Shown here piece after piece: positions 20,201 to 30,627 of a stretch of 64,000 nucleotides of DNA (positions are counted from its first letter, which is position 1; each line of letters opens with the position of its first letter). The DNA is taken from assembly GCA_019044685.2 (NCBI GenBank), contig JAGTXX020000015.1, positions 868,001 to 932,000 of the forward strand. The letters run 5' to 3'. Source of the stretch: Nannochloris sp. 'desiccata'. Taxonomy: Eukaryota > Chlorophyta > Trebouxiophyceae > Chlorellales > Chlorellaceae. Under the pieces are notes generated by a model. The model saw only the letters and a list, made by a program, of their open reading frames with translations. It was not told the origin of the DNA and searched no databases. Made by a program: the position numbers and the translations under genes.

Positions 20201-23200
20201 TTAATAGACCGCGAGATCGCGGTGCTAGAACTCGCAGAGGTCATGGATCAACACGAATTGGATTCTGCAGAACGAGAGCTGACAACAATTGACGCAGCGC
20301 TCACAGCAGCAGGTCGAGATTTAGCAGAAGCTGAGATAGATCTAGGCCGCGCTCAAGCTGAAGGCCCTGCGCTTCACCGAAAACGTGATCTACTGGACAG
20401 AGTCAATAAAGAAGCAGAGCATAGGGAACGATTGCAAGAGCTTCAGCAACATATTGCTTCATGCAAAGAAAGAATTGTGAACGAAGAGACATTTGGAAAT
20501 AGTGCCCGTCGTCGCCGGGAAGAAGCTGCAACTGATCTTGATGAAGACCGTACCGAGTTACAGAGGTATTTAGAACGTAGGCAAGCTTTAGATCGTGCGT
20601 GTCATGACGTTTTAGCTGCTCAGGAACGAGATAAAGGGCAAGAATTAACTGATGCTTATGTCGATGCCAGGATAAAGGCGGTGTGGCAAGTAGTTGCTGG
20701 TGTTGCTGATGCCATTAGAGGGTTGCATGATAGATATGGACCTGGTTCGAAGAGTATAGAAGCGAATAGACATGGCAGATGCACTAGTAAGTTTTTGTTG
20801 AATTTGTCAACTTTTTATTTTATTTCCCCGCCCGCCCGGTCGTGCTGACCACAGGAAATTTTTTCAGTTGTCATGATATTGTTTGACACTATTCTAACTC
20901 TCTTTTTTATTCCTCTTTCCTACCACATTATCAACTGCAGGTTTAGCAAAGAATCTGACTGCAGATTTAGATGAACGTATTCGTGGTCTTTGGGAAGAGC
21001 TCGATAAATTACGATGCCGAGCTGCTGATCTCGCCTGTGTTGATGCTGGCCAGATAATAGAAGCTGCTACACTGGAAGTAATTAGACAAGAGCTTGAAGA
21101 ACGAGCTGCTGCTGCACGTGAAGCTGCGATCGTGGATTTGCTACAAGAATTAGAAGAAGAGGAGGCAGCAAAAAAAGCAGCAGAAAGGAAAAAGGCAAAG
21201 AAGAAAGCGAGTAAAGCTGGGAAAAAGAATAAAACGGGAGATAGTGACAAAAATGCGAGTGATGCCAATGGTAGTCCTACTGAACAGGAGAAGAAAGGCA
21301 CACATAGTGGTAGCGGCACGAGTCCTCCAACCACCACCATCACAACAACAACAGCAACAACAACAGCAAATCAAAGCGGTAGTGCTGTTGGTCCTGATGT
21401 CGAGTACGAAGCAGCATTGGAACGCAGAAGGCAAGAATTGGAAAAACAAGAACAAGATCGATTACGGCAAGAAGCCGAATTAATACGACGTGCTCAAGAA
21501 GCCTCTCTGGCCGCTGAGAAGTCTGCTGCTACACCAGGTGCTGCGTTGCATACTGGCAGATCTGCTTCTTCTGCTGCTAGTTCTGGTGTGAAAGGAGGGT
21601 CTCCTAGTGTGCTGACTGTGCCTCGAGCTGGATCTGCAGCGAGTGCTGGTGCTGGTTCACCAGGCAGCGCCTCATACAGTGGCGGGCACAAGCCGGCACC
21701 TCGAGTTGTGCTTGTTCATAGAGCTCCCCCTGGAGCAGGAGGAGGATCACCAGGAATGGGAGGAGGAACTGCTCTTCCACCCCCACCCCCACCTCCTCCG
21801 CCACCACCACCTCCCCCACATGGCACCAAGACGACTCCCCCTTCTTTCTCATCTATAGGCGCTCCACCCGGCACTGCCAACACGCCCCCTCCCCCAAACG
21901 CAGCCAAAACCGGCGAAATGCGCATCATTACGTATTACGGAGACTGGATCTGTTATTGCAATAAAACAAACCGTCTTTGGGACACCTGCGCCTGTGGGCA
22001 AATCCCGCCTTGTAGAGATTGGGTTCGTGGTCGCTGTACTTATAAAGATAGATGTAGATTCGCACATCCACCGTTTGAGTTGCCAGATACGTTGCCACGG
22101 CCGAAAAGCCCGATTGCAAAGCCTGGACCTGATGCTATGGTGTATAGAAAGGCTATTATGGGCAGCAGAGAAGGAACTGCTGCTGCGGCTGTTGCTGCTG
22201 TTGGCGGTGGTGCCGGCGTCAATGCTGGTAACAAGCCAGGGCCTATTTTGGTTCCTGTACCTATCCCAGCAACTCCCAATAGACATGGTGTGCGTACTCC
22301 TGAAGCGAAACCAGGCTCTGCAGCTCCACATACTGAAGGCCCTGTTCCAATGTCATCAGCAGCTTCTGTTGCACCTGTTCCTTTGAAACCTGCGCCGTGG
22401 GCTGGAGTCCGTCCTGGCACTGCTGTAACAGGCCCTGCAGCACCAGTAGCGGCTAGTATTGCTGCTGTTGCTGCTTCAGGACCTACTTCTGGAGGATCAG
22501 CAGCCCAGCCTCCTCCACTGCCACCACCACCAGCGGGTGCTGCCAGCAGTGCTGGTATGCCTTCTCTAATCGCCCCTGCCTCGTTCCCACCTTCTCATTA
22601 TATGGAAGATGATATTGCTTCAGTGGCACAACCTACAGAGTTTCAATTTCAGCAGCAACAGCAGCAGCAGCACGACTATTTGCTTGGCAGTACTATCACC
22701 ACCACTGGTAGTGGTATGGGGTCTCCTACAGCTGCACCAGCAACGTCTTCAGTCTTTGATCCCTTTGGAACGAGTCTCTTGGTTCACCCGCAACATCACC
22801 ATCTCTCTAGCGGACCCTCCTCTGTAGGTGCATCACAGCTTACTACAATATTCCCAAGTCTATCGTTAGGCCCGTCTCTGTTACAACAACAACAACAGCA
22901 GCAGCAGCAGCAGTTTGTTGGCGACCCTAGCTCCCCACCCGCGCTTTCTTCTTTCTCTAGAGGTCTTTCTAGTGATGGAACTAATGTCGGTGCTGCCGTC
23001 TTTCAACCCTCTGCTTCTGCCGCTGCTGCTGGTCGTGGTGCTGGTGCTGGTGGGAGCAGTACCATTGGTGGCTACGTACTTGGTCCTTCTCAACGTCATT
23101 CGATTGATCTTGGTGCCAGTTTACTCCCTCCTCAACCTTACAGCCCTGGTGCTGGCCTTGGTTCAGTAGGCAATGTCTCGGGTCTTGGTGTCGGAGTTGG

Positions 23201-23525
23201 CGGCTTTGGAAGTGCATCGCCGGGTGGATTACAACCATCAGCTGGCGGTGTTGGCGGAGGGGAGATGTACGATGATTGGGGTGATTTACAGTTACAGTTA
23301 CCCAGTGATTTAGGGGAAATATTGGGAGATGATCCTCCTCTCATGATGTCTATGGCCGCGTCACAACAACAGCAACCGCTGCATCTTCAACAGCAACACA
23401 TGCAGCAACAGGAACAGCAAGGGGTAGGTATGGGTGGATTGTATGGATCTGGGAATACAAATGGTGGGAGCAATGGCGTAAATGGTAGTGGATTAGGCGC
23501 ACCTCCAGGATGGGGGGCATTTTAA
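17297..23525 (+). CDS. Very large (1957 aa) zinc-finger and coiled-coil protein with CCCH finger
   Basis: Three exons, 17297-17451, 17653-20786 and 20941-23525, join in frame. The second junction crosses an ACT-A|GT codon, so two long frames that look like separate genes are one. The N-terminus is MGKKSKSKGK. At about residues 250-300 an FWRCPCC...FLFHMAGYH finger preceded by MPPEERKNIL resembles plant DUF629/NST1-like proteins; this similarity is weak. Acidic, poly-Ala, poly-Gln and Gly runs separate a long charged coiled coil (about residues 900-1200). At about 1425-1475 a GDWICYCN...CACG segment like a RanBP2 finger is followed directly by a CCCH finger (CRDWVRGRCTYKDRCRFAH). The last 450 residues are low-complexity Pro/Ala/Gln/Gly. 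A role in mRNA metabolism is inferred from the CCCH finger. Confidence 0.82.
19526..19552 (+). repeat. In-frame CAG-type repeat (poly-Gln) in the large zinc-finger gene
   Basis: A run of CAGs with flanking Gln codons encodes poly-Gln. Similar in-frame runs recur at about 20026-20062 (GCA/GCT, poly-Ala) and 22650-22670 and 22884-22913 (CAA/CAG). All keep the frame. Confidence 0.7.
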
Positions 23526-23733
23526 AGAAGAAAAAGTTTATATATCATAGTTCTCGAGTTGAATGGAGTTGTTGGAAAGAAAATGAAAGAAAGAAAAAAG
23601 TTGTTGTTCCACTGGCGGATTTGTGAGGCGTATATTTTTTATTGAACCTTATAGATAGCCATTCTGAAACCTCTATTGTAAAATTGAAATACTCTAAAAC
23701 CTTGCTATTGGCAATTAAGGAACACGTACATTA

Positions 23734-25222
23734 TCATTTTTGCCATAGCTTTTCTAAAATTTTTTTCTCGTTTTTATTTTTCTCCAAAGACTCTTCTGCC
23801 TTCCTCTTACTGCCCCCACCACCACCACCAAACATAGATAAAATCGACTTTTGTGATGGATCATTGAATCTTCTATTCAGCTTTACCCATTCCTTACAAG
23901 GAGGGTGTTTTTCTGGTGCCGCAAATATTTCAAAATATCTTTCTGCTCCCTCTGTCTCCCCGATTTTCTTCTCTCCTACATTTTCAAAATTATCTATTTC
24001 TGCGTTTTCTTCTATTTCAACTAAAATTCCAGCATGATCACTCCATTTCGGTGGCAACACATCTTGTCCCAATATCTCACACGTCTTAATAAAAGGCAAT
24101 AAATTTGGCGTTGCTAATATGAAATCTATTCGGACACCTTCGTTAAATGCCCGGGCACTTGTCTTCTCGTCCCATACTGTATAGACACCAGTACCAGCAG
24201 GAGTGCTCGTAGTACCGGGATGGGAAATATTACTCGCATCACCACCACCACCACCAGCAGCAGCTTCTTCTTCTGTTGATCGATCAAGGTGCAGGTGGCG
24301 CCAGGTGTCAACAAAAATGCCCCCGTGGTCAATCAAGAAGGAAAGAAACAGAGTTCGTTCTTCCTCTGAATATGCATTTTCTAATCCGATTCTAGGATGG
24401 ACGTCTCTTTCATCTGCGCAGACATTGAAATCTCCAACTAAGAGCACACGTCGGCCTTGGGCTGCGAGCGTTTCACAGTGAGCTTTCAACGATTTTAGAA
24501 ATTTTAGTTTTGTAGCTAACCGGGGTCGATCTGGCCGTTCCCCTGCGTTGGGAATGTAGACATTGATAAGAACAAATGCTCGAGGACCGAAATCAGTTTC
24601 TACAATCCGTCCTTCGCCTGCAAAAGGACTGCTACTCGTGGTGGTGGGTTCGCTTGTCTTGGGTTGCTGTCCATCGTCATCACCGACATTGTGATCATCG
24701 GTATCTGCTCCTTCCATTTCTTTTACCTCTTTGAGTGTATCTAGATGGCAAGAGATAGGGGCCCAGGTAGTAGAACAGTATGTAGTCACTCCTGAATAGC
24801 CTCTTTTGCCGCTGCTACACGCCCAGAAAGACTGCAAATAGTAAGGAGAAGAAAAGGAATATAAATTTGAGGAAGTTCCTCTCTTTTTTTTCTTTTTTTT
24901 TTTTCCCTCTCTCTCTGTTTTGTTCCACTAATTCCTTACTTGAAATCCTTCTACGCAGCAAAGTTCTTTGGTCAGTTTATCATAAGGTACTTTAGCCTCC
25001 TGAAGTAAATAAAAACGGAATGATGTGGGTTTGAAAACAGACGACCTCGTTGAGGCGGGGACATCGGATGGTAGTTTTAAAAAGGATGCCCAATGCACTC
25101 ACTTGTAAGCAAAGGATGTCAAGTGCATGCTCGTCAAAGAACCCTTTCCATGACCCATATTTAAGCTGAGCATTTGAGACAGTAGGAGGTAGAGAATTGA
25201 TATTCCAACAGAGCAAGCGCAT
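23734..25222 (-). CDS. APE2: AP endonuclease 2-like (APE2/Apn2) with PCNA-binding motif, lacking GRF finger
   Basis: Three exons, 25222-25103, 24999-24940 and 24831-23734, give 425 residues. The joined sequence restores MRLLCWNINSLPP, then DILCLQ-EAK across the first junction, and FQ-SFWACSSGKRGYSGV across the second. ExoIII-fold catalytic residues are present: Asn in WNIN, Glu in LQEAK, Asp and Asn in VGDFNVCADERDV, and the Asp-His pair in PPKWSDHAG. Near the C-terminus QKSILSMF fits a PCNA-interacting (PIP) motif, as in APE2. The GRF zinc finger that ends most APE2 proteins is absent; the end is a basic Lys/Glu tail. Expected roles are 3' end cleaning and 3'-5' resection of abasic or oxidised DNA in the nucleus. 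Confidence 0.88.
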
Positions 25223-25571
25223 CCTGATGATCACCACTACTTGATCAAGATATTTAAGGTATGCTCACGACATGGGTGCTTTTGTGTCGGATTGAAAAGG
25301 CACTGGCATATTCTTGTATAGATAGCAATGCCTGAGAAGACCATCATGGAAGGTTTTTTGGCCGGTGCCACTTGGCCTTTCCTTCTGACTTCAAGCTTTA
25401 AAACCTTTAACTTGCTGTGAAGCAGCCTCTTAACCTCATTCCATATTTATTGTGAAAATCATACTCGTTTTATCATAGCCCTCAGACGCTGTTTTTTTCA
25501 TCATAGGCTCTGCATCTTAGTAGTTTAAACTTGCCCCCAGATCTTTATTCTCGGATACTTGACTTTTCGAC
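25223..25571. other. Head-to-head spacer, APE2-like / RGG protein
   Basis: 349 bp between divergent start codons. No recognised element. Confidence 0.4.
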
Positions 25572-26367
25572 ATGGCACAAGGCGGTAAAGGTCGTGGAAA
25601 CAATAAAGGTGGTCGTGGTGGCGGTGGGAATCGCGGTGATGGCAGGTACTTACTCGAATTAGATTGCTTTTAAATGGATTGAGTTCCTGTTGATTTACTT
25701 GCCCGCAGCGCTGTAGCTTAGTAACACTCTACGCTCAACTTTCTATTCCAACGAGTAAACAAGATCTTGCTCCCGGTAGCTGGTGTGGAACGGGTTCTTT
25801 CCTCATTTCCTACCTCATTCTCCCAAACATTTAAAACGCAAGCTCATCGCCAATCTTGGAAAATTTCTCTTCTTTTCACTCAACAGGTCTGGAGGCACCC
25901 CAGCGGCAAAGAAGGTCATCGTTGTACAACGCTCTGGAGGTGGTGGCGGTGGAGGCAGCGCTTCTAAGAAAACCCAACAGGGTGGTGTCAAAAAATCCGG
26001 AGGTGGTGGTGGCGGCGGCGGTGGTGGTGGCAACCGTACCCCTGGCACTGGCGGCAAGGGTAATCAGCAGCGCCAGGGAGGTCGTGGTGGTGGTGGTGGC
26101 CGTGGTCGCGGTGGAGGTCGTTCGGGTGGTAAGAGAGGCGGCGGCTCTGGTGGCCGTGGAGGTAAACCTGAACAGAAAAAAACCAAAGAGGAACTTGATG
26201 CTGAGATGGATGCTTACTTCTTAAAGGATGAAAAGACAGCTCCTCAGCGTTTAAATGCTGATTTGGATGACTATTGGGCCAAGAAAGATGCTCCTGCGGC
26301 GGCGGCGGCAGAAGGTGAAGCTCCTGCTGCTACAGAGGCTGCACCAGCTGCAGAGGCCGCTGCATAA
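25572..26367 (+). CDS. RGG-rich protein with duplicated FoP/CHTOP C-terminal (UAP56-binding-like) motifs
   Basis: Two exons, 25572-25645 and 25887-26367 (AG|GTACTT...CAACAG), give 184 residues. The N-terminal half is almost wholly Gly/Arg/Lys with RGG boxes. Residues about 128-165 hold two copies of a short acidic helix, ELDAEMDAYFLKDE and LNADLDDYWAKK, matching the C-terminal duplication of FoP/CHTOP and the ALYREF-type UAP56-binding motif. These helices bind the DEAD-box helicase UAP56 and the RGG region binds RNA and is methylated by PRMT1. There is no RRM, so it is closer to CHTOP than ALY. It ends in an Ala/Glu tail. A role as mRNA-export adaptor is inferred. A TGTAA pentamer follows at 26480. 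Confidence 0.8.
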
Positions 26368-26662
26368 GTTTTGGGAAGAACAAAAAAAATGAACCCTAAA
26401 ATGTTTTCCTTCCCTTTTGTTTTTTGAATACAAGTACATCATCTAATTTCTCCGTTGTTGAAGTTGTACTCAATAAAAATGTAATCACTGCCTCTTTATA
26501 GAAAATTAATCTTAAAAATCAAACAAGAATGTATATTTTGTTCTTTCGCACCGTCAAACGTAATAAAAATATGAAATAAAAATGAATTAACAGCAAGAAA
26601 ACAAGCTTCTATGATCTAGCATAAAGTATTCCAAATTGTAATCGTCTTTGATCAGGTACGTA

Positions 26663-29600
26663 TTACGCAGGAGCTGCACTCTTCTTCTTCCTGCTCGTGC
26701 TTGTGCTCTTCTCCTTCTTTCCTTCATCTCCCTTGACATTGCCGTTGCCGTTAACCCCAGCCCCCCCTGAGGGTTGCTGCACAGCCTTTTCAGGAGCAAA
26801 ACAATACAGATTATAGATCACATTTCTTCTAATTTGTGCAGTCATTTCCAAGAACAGTTGATACCCTTCCAGTTTATACTCCACCAAAGGGTCTCTCTGA
26901 GCATAGCCTCGAAGAGATACCGCCTGCTGTAAAAATTTGATTGCCTGCAAGTGCTCCTTCCACAAGTTATCAGTCTGTGCTAAAACAAAGAATCTGCATG
27001 CTTTGCGCATTAATCCAGGCTCCATAGCTTCGACCTCAGCAACCTTTTGCTTATACGCAGTTACCCCGCGGGTATGGAGATACTCTCGTAAGGCCTCGAC
27101 ATCGCCACCATTGGCCTTTTCTTTCAAAATTTCACCAGTCAAATCTTCCATTTGCACGCAATATTGCTTCATTTTGTTCGCTAACGCATCCATAGGCCAC
27201 TCTTCAAACGGAGCTCCACTCGGAATATTAGCTTCGAGAATATCATCAACCGTTCGCTCTGCATATTCAAGCATCAACGGGGTCAAATCATCAGCTTCAA
27301 GCGCAGCTCTGCGATCGGCATAGACTCTATCACGTTGGGTATTCAACACTTGATCGTACTCGAACAACTGTTTACGAATATCGAAGAAATATGACTCAAC
27401 TTTACGCTGCGCCTCGTCAAGAGCGTTGGTCAGCATGGAAGACTCAATCGGAAGGTCTTCGATTCTGAAGGCAGACATCAGACCCTTGATACGATCACCA
27501 CCAAAGATACGGAAGAGGTTATCTTCTAAAGAGAGGAAATAACGGGTGGAACCAGGGTCTCCTTGACGACCACTACGACCACGCAACTGTAATAATAATA
27601 ATATTTCGAGAGGGATAACAAGGAAAGAATTCTTTTAGTAAAATTGAAAAGTAGATGAAGAGAATGAACAGAAGGTACTAAAAATAAGTTAATAGATACT
27701 AATCCAGAGAGAGAGAGAGGCGGGTAGGTAGCTTCAAGTGGCTGGTGCACAGTGTCTAGACTAGTTGTTGGTCAGCTGCGTGTAGTTGTAATCAACGTGG
27801 AAAAAAGAAAAAAGTTTTTCTTTCACCTCAGGGATTGTTCACCGTTGCATAATAACATCATACCAACCAATAAAAATGTGTCGCACACACTGGTATATAT
27901 ACAGACACAGGGTGAGAAGCACAGAGAGGGAAAACCCACAACCATCCACCCCATCTGTCTCTTAAGTTACCCGCCGAAGAAATCAAATAAATAAATAAAA
28001 CTTTAAAAATAGTCTAAGTTTGGTCTTACCTGGTTATCAATACGCCGAGATTCATGTCTTTCAGTCCCTACAACATGTAATCCACCAAGACTCTGAACCT
28101 CAGCCTTCTCCAGTTCAGTCACAGCCTTGTATTCAGCCTCCAATTTCAAAAACGCAGCACGAAGCGCTAACGATACTGGATCCGAGGTCGGCGCCTTCTC
28201 ACAAGCAAAGGCCAACCTCTCTTCTGCTTCCAATTCCTCAAGCTGGCGCTCGCCCCAAGCACCAACAGCAGCAGCAACAGCCTCATCAGCAAGCTTCGAA
28301 GCTTCAGGAGTTAATTGACAGGGGAACAAAGCTGGATTTACAGCCCATGACTTTGCCGTTAACGGCCTTGTTCTTCTTGCTTTAACACCTTCTTCCTCAG
28401 ATTCAATCAAATTGACTACCTTGGGCATCAACATTTCACGAATTTTCAATCGAGCCATGAATTCAGGGTTGCCACCTAGCAAAATATCCGTACCCCTACC
28501 AGCCATATTGGTAGCTATAGTGACTGAAGCTTTTCTACCAGATTGCGCCACAATTTCACTCTCTCTTTCCACATTCTCAGGTTTTGCGTTCAATACTTGG
28601 TAGATAACACCTTCCTGGGTCAATAACTCTGCGATAATCTCAGATTTTTCGACAGAAGTGGTACCAACAAGGACCGGGCGACCGGTCTTATTCATCCGCT
28701 TTACTTCCTGTACAATAGCACGCCATTTACCTTGTTCAGTACGGAATACCACATCTGGGTTATCAGTACGAGAAACAGCTCTATTGGTAGGCACGGAAGT
28801 GACTGTTAAATTATAAATGCTAGAAAATTCTGCCGCCTCTGTGGTTGCTGTTCCCGTCATTCCAGCCAACTTGGGGTAGCCTCTGAATAAATTTTGATAC
28901 GAGATGGAAGCTAACGTCACACTTTCATTCTGTATCTCCAAGTTTTCTTTGGCTTCAATAGCTTGGTGAAGGCCATCACTCCACCTACGACCAGGCATGG
29001 TTCTGCCTGTAAACTCATCGACAATGACAATCTCACCAGATCGGATAATATAACTAACATCCTTTAAAAAAAGTTCTTTGGCCTTGACTGCATTGATAAT
29101 AAACGATGCCCATTGTTCACGTGGATCGTACAAATCTGGTACCTGCAATACATCTTCAGCTGCTTCGTACCCTTCCTCCGTTAGCAACACATTTCGCTGT
29201 TTTTCATCGACGGTGTAGTGAACATCACGAGCCAAAGCGGTTGCTAATTTAGTTGCTTTGATGTATTTTGCACTGGGTTGTTCAGCAGGACCTGAAATAA
29301 TTAATGGAGTACGAGCTTCATCCACCAGGATCGAGTCGACCTCATCAATCACACAATACGTGAAAGGTGACTCTCTTCTTAAAACCAAATCTTCGGGTTC
29401 TTGAGCTAAATTATCACGTAAGTAATCGAAACCAAGTTCAGAATTGGTAACGTAGGTAACGTCAGCAGCGTAAGCAGCTCGGCGTGCTTTTTCGTTGATG
29501 CCTTGTTGGATTAGACCGACTTCAAGACCCAAAAAGCGGTGGACTTGGCCAACCCATTCTGAATCACGGCGAGCGAGGTAATCGTTCACAGTAACGACAT

Positions 29601-30183
29601 GAACACCTTTAGCAGCAAGGGCATTGAGGTAGGCGGGTAAGACAGCTACCAAGGTCTTTCCTTCTCCTGTTTTCATTTCGGCAATTTGGCCTTCATGTAA
29701 GATCATTCCACCGATAAGCTGGACATCAAAAGGACGAAGGCCAAGAACGCGTTTGGAAGCTTCACGAACTACAGCAAAGGCTTCCACAAGGAGATCATCA
29801 AGGGCAGCGCCAGAAGCTACACGATTTTTGAATTCAGCAGTTTTGGCGCGGAGGTCCTCATTGCTTAAAACTTGCATCTGAGACTCCAAGGCTCCAATGG
29901 CATCAACACGGTCCTGGTATCTCTTACGGGTCTTCTCAGAAGGATCACTGGAGAAGATATTGCCGAGGCCCTTGAACACTGCGGTGGTTGGAGCTGCACT
30001 TCTTTTGTTGCCATGTAGGTGCTGCATCTTGCGAGAAGAACGCTGAAGAAGATCAGCGCGCCCAGATTTGAATGAAGTCGCAATTTTCTGAGATGCAGCA
30101 TTTCCAAGGCGGCCTGACAGGAGAAGAGAGGCTTCTCCAGCAGCATGCTTATTGGCATGAATTTGATTCATCGAGTGTGCCAT
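26663..30183 (-). CDS. SECA1: Chloroplast protein translocase ATPase SecA (SecA1 type)
   Basis: Two exons, 30183-28030 and 27586-26663, separated by a 443-bp intron, give about 1025 residues. The split falls inside [18 protein letters not shown], a SecA signature, so neither half is a separate gene. The ATG at 30183 is the first; the first 85 residues are transit-peptide-like. MKTGEGKT is Walker [11 protein letters not shown] and [19 protein letters not shown] mark the DEAD motor, and MAGRGTDI is in NBD2. SecA drives ATP-dependent export of proteins into thylakoids with SCY1/SECE1. The Lys/Ser-rich end lacks the bacterial zinc-binding tail, as is usual in plastids. Nuclear location supports a green lineage, since many red-type plastids encode secA themselves. 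Confidence 0.95.
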
Positions 30184-30627
30184 GCCTCCTAGAGCAGGCA
30201 ATGCACGTCAATTACAAAGTTTACTATCCGTTCTACAGTTTGGATGGAATTTTATGACAATGCACCAACTTTTAATAGCCATAAAATTGAGGATAGAAAT
30301 TAATTGCTGTGATTTTCTTGCCATCGAAGCAAAATTTGACCACCTTCCTTTTTCAAAAAAAATTGCTCACAAATGGTCTTCTAGGATACTGCTCTGGCCC
30401 AAGCAACAAAACTTTGCACAGGCCGACGACCAGAAAATAAATTAACGTCGTCTTTGACTGATATTCTATGCTGCTTGCTTAATTTTATATTACTTTTTCT
30501 CGCTTGACTTTTATTCAAATCTGTGATTTCACATCCCTTTTCTCTCCGAGCAAGCGTGGGCCCCAGCGGCCCTGACCTTCAATGAACCGCAGAGAGCATT
30601 TCTCTATTTATCTATTATAAAGCCTGA
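30184..30627. other. Head-to-head spacer, SecA / receptor-like kinase
   Basis: 444 bp of AT-rich sequence with no recognised gene or element apart from the inferred promoters. Confidence 0.4.
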
